Origin: Rhizobium sp. Root708
Lineage (GTDB): Bacteria; Pseudomonadota; Alphaproteobacteria; Rhizobiales; Rhizobiaceae
DNA length: 64,000 bases
Direction of reading: 5' to 3'
NCBI RefSeq assembly: GCF_001429725.1
Contig: NZ_LMHV01000001.1
Location: 416,001-480,000 of the forward strand
Below the pieces are notes generated by a model. That model ran no database searches. It saw only the letters and a list, made by a program, of their open reading frames with translations, and was not told the DNA's origin. The position numbers were made by a program, and so were the translations under genes. Positions 30,973-40,752 of this stretch are shown in pieces (within the stretch, counting starts at the first letter, position 1; every line of letters starts with the position of its first letter).

Positions 30973-33900
30973 CGTCGCCTCCTTCGTCGCTTTCGGCGGT
31001 CGACCACTCCGATACGCGCGCGAGATGGTCGTAGTCACCGCCGAACTCGAACTGTTGTGCGGGGATGAGACGTGAAGTGAATCCCTTCTCGCCCGATTGC
31101 AGCAGAGACACGAACTTGATGAGCTGATCGATGGAATCGCCGGCAAGGTCCATCGCCGATTTGGCCTTGTCGCCCTTGCCTGAGAATTCGTTGTTGACGG
31201 TATCGACCTGGAATCGGGCTCCTGGCCTCAGCCTCACATAGAGCAGGTCTTGAGGCGTGAGGCTTCCCGCCTCGCGAAAGGCGCCTGCGCTGAGCGCTGC
31301 CGCTTCAAGTGCAAGCTGCGGGTCGAGAAGCGCGCGGGCTTGAGCCGGAGAGGGATTGAAGCCGGTCTTGTAGTCGATGATATCGGCAGCACCCGGCCCC
31401 CTGATATCGATTCTGTCGGCGACACCGCTGAGACGGATATTGACAGTCTCCAGCTCGACGCCGCCGCGAACTTCCGTCAGCGTGCGGCGAACATCGGGTC
31501 GCCGTTCCGCTTCCCAGTTGAGGAATGCTTTGGCAACCTCGCGAAAGCGTGGCCGCCAGACGGCATCGATGTGCGGCGGCAACTGCTCCATGTCGAAGAG
31601 CTCATTCAGGATGTGCTCCATCGCGTCAGCTGCGTCATCAGTCCCAGCTATGTGGCCTTCGCGAATGAAGCGATCGATGATCGTATGGTAGAGCGTCCCG
31701 CGCTCGGCCGCGCCGGGGTCGCGGTTGAAAGGCGCGACCGGGTCGAGCCGCAGGATGCGCCGCGCATAGATCGCGTAGGGATCGCGCCGCAGCCTGCCCA
31801 CTTCACTGAAGGAGTAGGATTTCGGCTGCATCTCTCTCGGCGGCGTCGGGCTCGGCCGCTGCGCCGGAGCCTGCCGATCGCCCTGGTCGATGAGATTGGC
31901 CCAATGGATGAAACGTGCACCACGCGCCTTCAGCTCCGCTTCCAACGACTTGCCGCCGAAAGCCAGCAAGCGCTGCAGCCAACGCGAACCGACCGTAGGC
32001 GTTGACCCCTGGCGCAGCGCGCGGGAGTAGATCAGATGGCGGGTGCCGTTTGCCATTTCGAAATCATGTGCCAGCTGTCCGATGCGGCGTTCCGGCGGCT
32101 CGAGGCCGATTTCGGTTTTCATCGTGCGGGAGATGAACGGATTGTTGCTGGTCTGGCCCGGCCAGGACCCCTCGTTCAAGCCGCCGAGAATAAGCGTGTC
32201 GACGCTCTGCAGGCGTGCTTCCAGTGTTCCCAGAATCAGAAGTCGCGGGTGAAGCAAAGCGCGTGGCTTGACGGCCTGGCCAGCTGTGAGCGCCGCCATG
32301 ATGTCGATCCATTGAGGGCCGTCGGCTTCGATCTGCCCGTCCGTGTCGATGATTTCAGCCAGGAGGCTCGCAAGGGTATCGCCAGCTTCGTCGGACCAGA
32401 GTCCTGAAAGATCTCCCCGCCGATCGGACGCGACCGCTTCAAGGGCGCGGCCGGTGCGCTCTGCCCAATCCGACAATGTAAAGGCTGTGGTAATGGCGCG
32501 ACCATCCGGCCGTCGGTGGACAAACGCCGAAGCAAGCGGCTCGACCGCCGCGCTGACACGCCGCGCGAGATCGCGTGCCCTGTCGGCCGCATCCGCTGGC
32601 AGCGCCTTTCGCCATTTCGGCACATGCTTCTCAAGCGCCAACTCGGCAAGCTGCTGCTCGACGAGCGGCTCAAGCGTGCTGATGTCGACTTCGGCGACAC
32701 CGCCGCGAAGGGCAATCAGTTCCAAGGCTGCGGCGGATTCCGCAAGCAGATCCCGTTCGAGGCCGAAATGAGCCAGAGGGTGCTTCATCAAGCCAACGAG
32801 CGCGACAGGATCGCCCGGTCTCAGCGCTGACTCCAGCAGAAGCTGCAGGAGAGTGCCCTGCGGCGTGGCTGCCAGCGGCGTACCGGCCGAGTCGTCGGCG
32901 ATAATACCGAAGCGTGATAGCTCGGTGGCGACGCGGCGAGCCAGGTTCCGGTCCGGCGTAATCAACGCTGCTCGGCTCTCGCCGGAAGCGCCCGGCTGCT
33001 CGAGCGCAAGGCGTAGCGCAATCGCGATCGCTGTTGCTTCCTCGCGTTCGTTCGACGCCTCTATCAGAGACACATCCGCGAAAGCGCGCGCGATGTCGCC
33101 GTCGTTCAACGCATGCTTGAACTCACCCCACTCGCTTGTCGCCTCCGAAGGCGAAAGGGAATGAGACAGGATTCGACTGCGAAGATCGAGGTCCGCCGGC
33201 GGCTCGGCAAGCAGGGCTACGTCGTCGCGGATGGATCCCAACCGCTTCAGCAGCTGCGCAAGACCGTATTGTGAATGGCTTCGGCTGGCGGCGTCGACGG
33301 GTCGGCCGAAGCTGGCCTCGGGAGCCACCATTTCCCAATGCCTTTCCGGCATGGCCGTATCCAGCCCCGGCAGCACGATCACGCCCTCTGGCCTGCCCGC
33401 GACGGCGGCGATGAGATCGGCTGTCGCCGGCACCGAGCCCGTTGAGCCAGCAATGATGATTGGGCCGGATTCGGCCATCGTCGCTATCCGGTTCGCCTCC
33501 GCCCTCAGGATTGCGTTGCGGTGCCGGGCAGGAGATGATTTTCCGAGTTCGTTCAGCCGCTCCGGCCAGAAGGCGCTCGCGATCCGCAGGAATTCAGCCG
33601 TCAGCTGCCACCACAATGCGTGATCTTTCGCGCTGAGCTCAGAAAGCTCGCTCCACTCTTTGTCTTCTGTTTCGATCGAGTCGATAAGCTCTGCAAGGTT
33701 CCGCGCCAGCCAAATCGCGTCAGCGGGGCTCGCGGGCGCCACCAGCGGGGAGTCCGAATGGATACTGCGAACGATTTCAGGCAGCTTGTTGCGCCAGGCG
33801 AGGATCAGCCTCGCCAGTTCGAGCAATCGCGACGTATTCGATAGCGGCTGCGCCAGATCCAGGGTGGCGGGCAGGCTTTCGTCAAAGTAGCCATTGTCGT

Positions 33901-34159
33901 CGTCCGTCTCGCCGAGCGGGCGGATCACGGGCAGGATCGCTGATCGTCCTCCGAGAAGATCGACGAATTCCGAACGCAGAACGCGTGCGGCGCGTCTGGT
34001 CGGCAGATAGATCGTCGCCGTCGACAGCGATAGGGGATCGCCGGGATCGTAACGAAAGCGGGGCGTGAGCCGACCGTCGCAAAGGCTCTCAGCAAGCGTC
34101 CTCAGAAAGGGGAGGCCAGCAGGTATGGTCAGGATTCTTGGCCGGTGATGCTCGACCAT
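30965..34159 (-). CDS. addB: Double-strand break repair protein AddB
   Basis: AddB is the second nuclease subunit of AddAB. The 1064 residues show an inactive-helicase-like body and a C-terminal PD-(D/E)XK nuclease (GVADRIDI then ADIIDYKTGFNPS). The N-terminal PTRRAARVLRSEF is typical of alphaproteobacterial AddB. I see no intact Walker A loop; GSTGSVPATADL occurs where one might look. It starts three bases after the nucleotidyltransferase stop. Confidence 0.94.
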   Translation of the reverse strand: MVEHHRPRILTIPAGLPFLRTLAESLCDGRLTPRFRYDPGDPLSLSTATIYLPTRRAARVLRSEFVDLLGGRSAILPVIRPLGETDDDNGYFDESLPATLDLAQPLSNTSRLLELARLILAWRNKLPEIVRSIHSDSPLVAPASPADAIWLARNLAELIDSIETEDKEWSELSELSAKDHALWWQLTAEFLRIASAFWPERLNELGKSSPARHRNAILRAEANRIATMAESGPIIIAGSTGSVPATADLIAAVAGRPEGVIVLPGLDTAMPERHWEMVAPEASFGRPVDAASRSHSQYGLAQLLKRLGSIRDDVALLAEPPADLDLRSRILSHSLSPSEATSEWGEFKHALNDGDIARAFADVSLIEASNEREEATAIAIALRLALEQPGASGESRAALITPDRNLARRVATELSRFGIIADDSAGTPLAATPQGTLLQLLLESALRPGDPVALVGLMKHPLAHFGLERDLLAESAAALELIALRGGVAEVDISTLEPLVEQQLAELALEKHVPKWRKALPADAADRARDLARRVSAAVEPLASAFVHRRPDGRAITTAFTLSDWAERTGRALEAVASDRRGDLSGLWSDEAGDTLASLLAEIIDTDGQIEADGPQWIDIMAALTAGQAVKPRALLHPRLLILGTLEARLQSVDTLILGGLNEGSWPGQTSNNPFISRTMKTEIGLEPPERRIGQLAHDFEMANGTRHLIYSRALRQGSTPTVGSRWLQRLLAFGGKSLEAELKARGARFIHWANLIDQGDRQAPAQRPSPTPPREMQPKSYSFSEVGRLRRDPYAIYARRILRLDPVAPFNRDPGAAERGTLYHTIIDRFIREGHIAGTDDAADAMEHILNELFDMEQLPPHIDAVWRPRFREVAKAFLNWEAERRPDVRRTLTEVRGGVELETVNIRLSGVADRIDIRGPGAADIIDYKTGFNPSPAQARALLDPQLALEAAALSAGAFREAGSLTPQDLLYVRLRPGARFQVDTVNNEFSGKGDKAKSAMDLAGDSIDQLIKFVSLLQSGEKGFTSRLIPAQQFEFGGDYDHLARVSEWSTAESDEGGDDE

Positions 34160-34162
34160 CCG

Positions 34163-34894
34163 TCATGCAAACGTCCGGTATCGCCGGATCGTTTCCTCCG
34201 CTTCGCCGATAGCCTCGGGGGTGCCGACCGTCAGCCAGTGCCCTTCGAGTACCGTTCCATAGAGACGACCGCGCGCGATCGCCTTGTCGAAATAGAGATT
34301 GAGGTTGAAAGCATCGGCGGGCGCATCGTCGAGAAACGAGGTGTGCATGGCGATCGCACCGGCATAGACGACCGGATTTGGTCCCGTCTCTGCAAAGCGC
34401 GTCAATCCGCCGTTCATTGCCATGTTGAAGTCGTTCTTCCCGTTGTGCCCGGTGGTGTCTTCAAGCTTCACGCAAAGCATGGCCATATCCATGTCCTTCG
34501 CTTCGAAGAATCCGGCTAAGCGCCGCAGGTTGCTCGGCGCATCTGGTCGCTCGCCGATCCAGAACAGGTCGGCATTGGTCACGAAAACCTCACCCGGCGG
34601 CAGCAGTTTAAGGCCTTTCGCAAGCCCGCCGCCGTTGTTCATCAGATGCTCGCGCTCATCGGATATGATGATCTCCAGGCTTTTGTAGGATGCAAGATGG
34701 GCGAGCATCTGGTCGGCATGATGGTGGACATTGACCACGACCTTCTCGACGCCGGCTTCGGCAAGCGAGTCGAGCGAATAGTCGATCATCGCCTTGCCAT
34801 CGATCTTCACCAAGGGCTTCGGTATCGTGTCGGTAATAGGACGCATCCGGGTTCCAAGACCCGCCGCGAGCACCATCGCTTGTTTTATCGTCAT
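34163..34894 (-). CDS. Nucleotidyltransferase, MurU-like (N-acetylmuramate 1-phosphate uridylyltransferase family)
   Basis: The family transfers a nucleotide to a sugar 1-phosphate. The 243 residues show the N-terminal MVLAAGLGTRMRPITDTIPKP with the nucleotide loop and Lys, MNNGGGLAKGL, VTNADLFW with the metal-binding Asp, and the C-terminal WLTVGTPEA. In Pseudomonas MurU makes UDP-MurNAc from MurNAc-1-phosphate during peptidoglycan recycling, next to the kinase AmgK. Here the gene follows, by 12 bases, a gene with an AmgK-like kinase domain, which favours the same role (inference). Confidence 0.88.
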   Translation of the reverse strand: MTIKQAMVLAAGLGTRMRPITDTIPKPLVKIDGKAMIDYSLDSLAEAGVEKVVVNVHHHADQMLAHLASYKSLEIIISDEREHLMNNGGGLAKGLKLLPPGEVFVTNADLFWIGERPDAPSNLRRLAGFFEAKDMDMAMLCVKLEDTTGHNGKNDFNMAMNGGLTRFAETGPNPVVYAGAIAMHTSFLDDAPADAFNLNLYFDKAIARGRLYGTVLEGHWLTVGTPEAIGEAEETIRRYRTFA

Positions 34895-34906
34895 TCTATC
34901 CAGAAC

Positions 34907-36424
34907 TCATGATTCGCTTGGCATTATTCCAGCCCTTACGAACCAATCGCGCAAGGGGGCAAGCGTTTCATGCTGAAAGGCGGTGCTGAGATAGCCGAGG
35001 GTGCGCGGCATATGTTTCATGTAGCCGGGCTTTCCATCGCGGTGCATCAGCCGTACCCAGAGACCGGCAAGCTTGCAGTTGCGTTGAGCCGACATGATCG
35101 CCCAGCTCTTCAGGAAAGCGGCTTCGTCGAAATTTCCCTGTGCTCTGCGAAGCGACAGATAATCGTCCATCAGCGTGCGAAACAGGGCTGGTTCGATCGT
35201 CACCCGGGCATCCTGGGCAATGGAGGCAAGGTCATATGCCGTCGGCCCGATCATTGCGTCCTGAAAGTCGATGATGCCGACGCGATCGATGCCGTGCTGA
35301 TCCTCGCGCCAGATGATGTTGGGCGAGTGGAAGTCGCGCAGAAGGATGTTCTTTTCCGCGGCCCGAAGCTGATCGATCAGATCATCCCATATCGCAAGAT
35401 ACTCGTCGCGCTCGGCATCGGTTGCCTTCGCGCCATCCCGCTTCCAGGGAATGTGCCAGTCCAGAACCAGCCGGACTTCCACCTTCATTGCCGTCCGATC
35501 GAAGTCTGGGATGTGATGGACGTGCGTATCGGTGACGGGAATGTCTTGCGGCATCCGCATCGAATGCAGATGCGCGAGGCAGGCGACGCTAGCGCGATAG
35601 CGTTCCGCAATCGGATTGCCGTTCGCGTCGAGAACGCCTTCCGTCCCGAGATCCTCTATCAGCAATATCCCTTGGTCGTAGTCGGCCTTGTAGATCTCGG
35701 GCGCTGTAAAGCCATGGTCACGGAGGGCCTGCGCGATTGCAACGAACGGATAGGCGTCCTCGGCGATATGAGCGACCTTGGGGTAGGGCTTGCCATCAAG
35801 GACCGGCGGTCCCTCGGGCAAGGGAGGCCAGTCCATGAGGATGCGGCGTGACCCATCGGGCATGTGGATGGCCTCATAGGCCCGCAACGACGCATCGCCG
35901 GTCAGAAACCGGCGCTCAACGTTCGGCAGCCCCGCTTCGTCCAGGAATTGGCGGATCGCAAGAACGCGCCGGATTCGGGCTGTCTGCTTCGGAGCCGCCG
36001 AAATTTCAGCGCGTCGCCCCCCGGCTTCGTGCGTCAGCCTGAGCGAAATCCGCTCGGACGGCAGTTCGCCTGCAGCCATCTCAGGCCACTCCACGATGCA
36101 GATGCCGTTCTGGAGCGCCTCGTCGAAGCCAAGCTCATCGAGTTCAGTCGGATCGGCAAGGCGGTATAGATCGAAGTGGGAAGCCGGAATCCTAAGGTCA
36201 TAGGCTTGGACGAGCGTAAATGTCGGGCTTGGCACCTCAAGATCCGCGTCATCGGCGATCGCGCGCAGAAGTGCGCGGGCCAGCGACGATTTTCCTGCGC
36301 CAAGATCGCCCGTCAGTGCCAGGCAGTCACCTGCCTTCAGCGCAAGGGCTAGATCTTCGCCGAGCTGCTTGGTCGCCTGTTCGTCTTCGAGAAAGATCGA
36401 AAGAGCTGTGTCGCTTGCTGTCAT
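34907..36424 (-). CDS. Fusion of tRNA t6A ATPase TsaE and an AmgK-like sugar kinase/phosphotransferase
   Basis: The 505 residues hold two domains. Residues 1-150 are TsaE: GDLGAGKSSLAR (39-50), SPTFTLVQAY, HFDLYRL and IVEWPE; TsaE is the ATPase of the complex that makes threonylcarbamoyl-adenosine in tRNA. Residues 165-505 are an aminoglycoside-phosphotransferase-fold kinase with Brenner motif LRDFHSPNIIW and metal site GIIDFQDAMIGP, resembling AmgK, the anomeric MurNAc/GlcNAc kinase. The next gene is MurU-like. The fusion is common in Rhizobiales. ATG overlaps the divL stop (ATGA). Confidence 0.93.
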   Translation of the reverse strand: MTASDTALSIFLEDEQATKQLGEDLALALKAGDCLALTGDLGAGKSSLARALLRAIADDADLEVPSPTFTLVQAYDLRIPASHFDLYRLADPTELDELGFDEALQNGICIVEWPEMAAGELPSERISLRLTHEAGGRRAEISAAPKQTARIRRVLAIRQFLDEAGLPNVERRFLTGDASLRAYEAIHMPDGSRRILMDWPPLPEGPPVLDGKPYPKVAHIAEDAYPFVAIAQALRDHGFTAPEIYKADYDQGILLIEDLGTEGVLDANGNPIAERYRASVACLAHLHSMRMPQDIPVTDTHVHHIPDFDRTAMKVEVRLVLDWHIPWKRDGAKATDAERDEYLAIWDDLIDQLRAAEKNILLRDFHSPNIIWREDQHGIDRVGIIDFQDAMIGPTAYDLASIAQDARVTIEPALFRTLMDDYLSLRRAQGNFDEAAFLKSWAIMSAQRNCKLAGLWVRLMHRDGKPGYMKHMPRTLGYLSTAFQHETLAPLRDWFVRAGIMPSES

Positions 36425-38982
36425 TCTGCTGCGACGGAAGAGGGCAGATGGGCCGACGGTATCCGGCAGACGACTGTCGTTCCATGTCCGCTCTGGCTAT
36501 CGATCGAAACCTGCCCGTGGTGCAGCTTGACAAAACTGTCGACGATGGAAAGGCCAAGGCCGGCTCCACCACGCTTGCCGCTCTTGGCACCGGTGGCGAA
36601 GCGGTCAAAGACGTTGACAATCATGTCCTGCGAAATGCCGGGACCGCTATCGCTGATCGAGAAGACGAAGTCAGTACCCTCGCGCTGGCATTTGAGCGCG
36701 ATTGCCGATCCTTCGGGCGAGAAATTGGCGGCATTCGACAGAAGCTTGATCAGAATTTGCTTCAGACGCTGCGGATCCGCGATCATCGAGCCGAGATGGG
36801 CGGGCGACGTGATCTCGAGCGTAACGCCGCTTTCCTGCAGTCGGTCGGCGATCTGAATCGAGACGTCGTCGAGCAGATCGCCGAGATCGATCTCGGTGTA
36901 GTTCAGATGCATGATACCGGCATCGACGGTGGCCAGGTCAAGAATGTCGTTGACCAGCGTCAGAAGGACGGACGACGATGTCGAAATATGGTCGATATAC
37001 TCAGCCTGTCGCTCGTTCAGCGTGCCAAGACCCGGCGTGCGTAGAAGGTCGGTGAAACCGATGATATTGGTCAATGGCGAACGCAGCTCATACGAAACGT
37101 GCTGCACGAAATCGTTTTTCAGTTCGTCAGCGCGCCGCAGCGCTTCGTTCTTTTCCGTCAATGCCCGCTCGGCGCGAACGCTGTCGGTCATGTTGACGAA
37201 GGTCAGCATGGTCTGCGCGTTCGGAAGCGGGATGACTGCGTAGTCGAGCACCAGGCCGGAGAACAGCTCGAGCGTTCCCTGGCTCGAACGGCGTTCGTCT
37301 TCGAAGCTCGTAATCAGTTCGGCAAAAGTCTTCCAGCCATCAGGCCGGTCATACGACGGACCGCAGGCTTCCCCGAGCGTACGGATATGCGTGCCGGGCT
37401 TGGATTCTACTTCGGTGATGCCCCACAGGGCACGGAAGGCCGGGTTCGACAGGCGAATTCGGCCATCGGGACCGAACACCGCGACACCTTCGGAAAGATG
37501 ATCGATCGTTTCGCCCTGCACCTTAAGGAGCGTGTTGTAGCGGGTTTCCAGATCGACCTGTTCCGTCAGGTTCTCGAAAACCCAGGTCGCGCCGCCCTGC
37601 GGATGCGCCGTCGCGAAAACGCGCAGTGTCTGGCCGTTCGGCAGATGCCATAGATCGGACTGCGTATCGAGAACGCGATAGACCGAAAGAGCGTTCTCTT
37701 TCCAGGACTTCCAGTTCAGCTGATCCGGCAGCTTCTTCGCCGCGCGCAGCCGTTCCAGCAGTTCCGCGTTATCAGGCTTGCTTTCGAGGAAGGCGATATC
37801 GAGCTGCCAGAGGGAAACAAAGGCCTGATTGTAGAACTGCAGTCGCCGATCACCATCGAAGATCGCGACGGGTGTAGCCAGATGATCGAGTGTTTCGGCG
37901 TGGCTCTTCAGCGTGCGTTCAAGCTCCGCGCGGACGGTCTCGATGCCGGAGACATCGACGGCAATGCCGGCCGAGCCGCTGGGGATCTTGACGTCGACGA
38001 CATCGAAGAACGTCCTGTTGCCGTTAACAACAGTCGAAATCTTATCGTGGAAGGGTGATTCAGGCGTCGCGCTGGCACGAATGCGTTCGCGCGCTACCGT
38101 CGTCAGGAACTCCCGGCCTTCATCAACGGCCTGATCGGGCGATACAGCATCGACAGCTTCGCCGTAGGCCTGGTTGACCCAGGTGAGCCGGCCATCCGGA
38201 TCGCGCTGCCAGGCGGGCAGATCGATGGAATCGAGAAGATTCTGAAACGCCGAAATGGAGGTCAGCAGGCGGTCGCGCTCGATCTTGATTTCGGCAAGCT
38301 CGGCCCGGAGGTTGTTCAGGGCGACAAAGCGGATGAAAGCGCGTCCGCCGGAGACGCGACCCTGGGCTTCCAGAATCTCGTCACGCTGCGTTTCCACTAC
38401 CATGTCGAAGCTATGGGCCGAACCGCGCAGGCGGTCGATCGCATGCTCGAGTTCCGACGCCGAACGGGGCTTTAGCCACAGGCCGAACGCCAGGAACTCG
38501 TTGTCCTGAGGTGCGCCGGTTTCCGGCGGTAGCTGGCCGAGAAGTTCAGGCCGCTCGTCGCCGTCCCAAATGACGATGCGACGGTTCTTGTCCGCGATCA
38601 GCGCCTGGTACTGCGAGATGCGCTGTTGCGCATCCGACAAGGCGGAGCGGATTTCGCGGCTCTCCGTTTCAAGGTTGCCGCGTTGGCGAACGACCCACAG
38701 CGTCGATAGCAAAGCTGCGGAGATGACACCGATGACGACCGAAAGACCGGCAACCTGCGATGAGGTGAAGAGATGCGCTGCAGCGTCTGCGTCGATTTGT
38801 GCGAGAACAGGCGTGGCTACCGAAGCCATGGCTGTGCCGGCGGCAAAAATCCGGGTGACCCGCGATAATATGCCCGCCTTCGAGGCGCCAACAGTTTTCA
38901 ATCGGCCCGACTGAAGCGAGCGGGGATCAGCGTATGCGCCGTCCTCCGCCTGTTCTGTCAGGCTGTGCATCATTTCAGACAT
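36421..38982 (-). CDS. divL: Cell-cycle kinase-like protein DivL (phospho-accepting His replaced by Tyr)
   Basis: DivL, in Caulobacter and rhizobia, controls the CckA-CtrA pathway and reads the state of DivK. The 853 residues show hydrophobic N-terminal segments (about 43-62 and 77-98), PAS-like domains (about 240-350, 360-480, 485-600), a dimerisation/phospho-acceptor domain with HVSYELRSPLTNIIGF, and a HATPase domain with SISDSGPGI and GGAGLGLSIV. The His of the usual H-box is Tyr631, the hallmark of DivL. It heads a coupled cluster with the TsaE fusion, the MurU-like gene and addBA. Confidence 0.92.
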   Translation of the reverse strand: MSEMMHSLTEQAEDGAYADPRSLQSGRLKTVGASKAGILSRVTRIFAAGTAMASVATPVLAQIDADAAAHLFTSSQVAGLSVVIGVISAALLSTLWVVRQRGNLETESREIRSALSDAQQRISQYQALIADKNRRIVIWDGDERPELLGQLPPETGAPQDNEFLAFGLWLKPRSASELEHAIDRLRGSAHSFDMVVETQRDEILEAQGRVSGGRAFIRFVALNNLRAELAEIKIERDRLLTSISAFQNLLDSIDLPAWQRDPDGRLTWVNQAYGEAVDAVSPDQAVDEGREFLTTVARERIRASATPESPFHDKISTVVNGNRTFFDVVDVKIPSGSAGIAVDVSGIETVRAELERTLKSHAETLDHLATPVAIFDGDRRLQFYNQAFVSLWQLDIAFLESKPDNAELLERLRAAKKLPDQLNWKSWKENALSVYRVLDTQSDLWHLPNGQTLRVFATAHPQGGATWVFENLTEQVDLETRYNTLLKVQGETIDHLSEGVAVFGPDGRIRLSNPAFRALWGITEVESKPGTHIRTLGEACGPSYDRPDGWKTFAELITSFEDERRSSQGTLELFSGLVLDYAVIPLPNAQTMLTFVNMTDSVRAERALTEKNEALRRADELKNDFVQHVSYELRSPLTNIIGFTDLLRTPGLGTLNERQAEYIDHISTSSSVLLTLVNDILDLATVDAGIMHLNYTEIDLGDLLDDVSIQIADRLQESGVTLEITSPAHLGSMIADPQRLKQILIKLLSNAANFSPEGSAIALKCQREGTDFVFSISDSGPGISQDMIVNVFDRFATGAKSGKRGGAGLGLSIVDSFVKLHHGQVSIDSQSGHGTTVVCRIPSAHLPSSVAAE

Positions 38983-39116
38983 GCCCGGTATGTCTCCGTC
39001 CTTTAATGTGCCGCATCACGACAAGACATCCCATTTTCGAAGCAAACGGACGCGTCCGGGCCACGAATCGAGTGTTAAAACAATACTTCGGAAGGGAATC
39101 GGCGGAAAGGTGTGCG

Positions 39117-39157
39117 CTAAAAAATAAGAGCGCCACATTTGTCAATGAGGCGCCCTC
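39117..39157 (-). terminator. Intrinsic terminator downstream of ahcY
   Basis: Read on the minus strand, GAGGGCGCC pairs with GGCGCTC (one bulged G), extended by CATT/AATG inside, and is followed by TTATTTTTT. It lies between the ahcY stop codon and divL. Confidence 0.78.
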
Positions 39158-39184
39158 TAGATGTTGTGGATATCGATCCGAGGA

Positions 39185-40585
39185 TCAATATCTGTAGTGG
39201 TCAGACTTGAATGGGCCCTGCGGCGTCACGCCGATATAGGCTGCCTGTTCCTGCGAAAGCTGCGTCAGCTTCACGCCGAGCTTCTCGAGGTGCAGGCGCG
39301 CGACCTTCTCGTCGAGGTGCTTCGGCAGGATGTAGACCTGGTTCGTGTACTGGCCGGGCTTGGTGAAGAGCTCGATCTGCGCCAGCGTCTGGTTGGTGAA
39401 CGACGCCGACATCACGAAGGATGGGTGGCCGGTTGCGTTGCCGAGGTTCAGGAGGCGGCCTTCCGAGAGCAGGATGATGCGGTTGCCCTTCGGGAACTCG
39501 ATCAGGTCGACCTGCGGCTTGATGTTGGTCCACTTCAGGTTACGCAGCGCGGCGACTTCGATTTCGTTGTCGAAGTGGCCGATGTTGCCGACGATCGCCA
39601 TGTCCTTCATCGCGCGCATATGGTCGATGCGGATGACGTCCTTGTTGCCGGTCGTGGTGATGAAGATGTCTGCGGAAGACACAACGTCTTCGAGCGTGAC
39701 AACTTCGAAGCCGTCCATGGCTGCCTGAAGCGCGCAGATCGGATCGACTTCCGTAACCTTGACGCGGGCGCCGGCGCCCTGAAGCGAAGCAGCTGAACCC
39801 TTGCCGACGTCGCCGTAGCCGCAGACGACGGCAACCTTGCCGGCCATCATCACGTCGGTGCCGCGGCGGATACCATCGACCAGCGATTCCTTGCAGCCGT
39901 ATTTGTTGTCGAACTTCGACTTCGTAACGGAGTCGTTGACGTTGATTGCCGGGAAGGGAAGCAGGCCCTTCTGGCTGAGTTGGTACAGACGGTTGACGCC
40001 CGTGGTGGTTTCTTCGGTCACGCCCTTGATCGCGTCACGCTGCTTGGTGAACCAGCCCGGCGAGGCAGCAAGGCGCTTCTTGATCTGTGCGAAGAGGATT
40101 TCTTCTTCTTCCGAATGCGGGTTCGACAGCACGTCTTCGCCAGCTTCGGCGCGAGCACCGAGCAGGATGTACATGGTGGCATCGCCGCCGTCGTCGAGGA
40201 TCATGTTGGAGAAGCCACCGTCGGTCCACTGGAAGATCTTGTCGGTGTAGACCCAGTAATCATGCAGCGACTCGCCCTTGATGGCGAAAACTGGAACCCC
40301 GGAAGCGGCGATTGCGGCAGCGGCATGGTCCTGCGTCGAGAAGATGTTGCACGACGCCCAGCGGACTTCGGCGCCGAGTGCAACCAGCGTCTCGATGAGA
40401 ACGGCCGTCTGGATCGTCATGTGCAGCGAACCGGTGATGCGCGCGCCCTTGAGCGGCTTCGAGGCGCCGAACTCTTCGCGGCAGGACATCAGGCCCGGCA
40501 TTTCTGTTTCAGCGATCGTGATTTCCTTGCGACCGAAGTCCGCGAGGCCGATATCGGCGACGACGTAATCTTTTTCAGTGCTCAT
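39185..40585 (-). CDS. ahcY: Adenosylhomocysteinase
   Basis: AhcY hydrolyses S-adenosylhomocysteine to homocysteine and adenosine, clearing the product inhibitor of methyltransferases. The 466 residues show the N-terminal [32 protein letters not shown], the NAD-binding [12 protein letters not shown] and the C-terminal KSDHYRY. It is single-copy-like and well conserved. Its promoter gap (40586-40752) holds a near-perfect inverted repeat described separately. Confidence 0.98.
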   Translation of the reverse strand: MSTEKDYVVADIGLADFGRKEITIAETEMPGLMSCREEFGASKPLKGARITGSLHMTIQTAVLIETLVALGAEVRWASCNIFSTQDHAAAAIAASGVPVFAIKGESLHDYWVYTDKIFQWTDGGFSNMILDDGGDATMYILLGARAEAGEDVLSNPHSEEEEILFAQIKKRLAASPGWFTKQRDAIKGVTEETTTGVNRLYQLSQKGLLPFPAINVNDSVTKSKFDNKYGCKESLVDGIRRGTDVMMAGKVAVVCGYGDVGKGSAASLQGAGARVKVTEVDPICALQAAMDGFEVVTLEDVVSSADIFITTTGNKDVIRIDHMRAMKDMAIVGNIGHFDNEIEVAALRNLKWTNIKPQVDLIEFPKGNRIILLSEGRLLNLGNATGHPSFVMSASFTNQTLAQIELFTKPGQYTNQVYILPKHLDEKVARLHLEKLGVKLTQLSQEQAAYIGVTPQGPFKSDHYRY

Positions 40586-40710
40586 TGGGTTTTCTCCAGG
40601 CTGAAAAGCGGCTCAAAATTCAAAGGCGCACAACGGCACCGCATGCGTCCACGCAGTCTGCGCGGCGATGAAAGGCCGTTTAGCAGGCTTCTGGGGTGAA
40701 GGCAATAATG

Positions 40711-40730
40711 ATATAAAGAAGTCTTTATAT
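40711..40730. promoter_or_regulatory. 20-base inverted repeat upstream of ahcY, candidate ArsR-type (SahR-like) operator
   Basis: ATATAAAGA (40711-40719) and TCTTTATAT (40722-40730) are perfect 9-base arms with a 2-base spacer, 126 bases before the ahcY start. A further TTTATATG half-like word follows at 40732. Proteobacterial ahcY and methionine-cycle genes are often controlled by SahR, an ArsR-family repressor that binds such palindromes and senses S-adenosylhomocysteine. The link to this site is inference. A 5-bp hairpin lies between it and the HPr stop. Confidence 0.6.
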
Positions 40731-40752
40731 GTTTATATGAGCCCGTCGGCTC

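Noticed and set aside
39165..39173. A DnaA-box-like word TGTGGATAT after ahcY
   Set aside because: It is a single one-mismatch word without a cluster, AT-rich tract or GANTC sites; chance is sufficient.
40586..40752. A SAM-II or SAH riboswitch in front of ahcY
   Set aside because: The gap contains a symmetrical palindrome and a 5-bp hairpin but no pseudoknot-like arrangement that I can recognise as either class.
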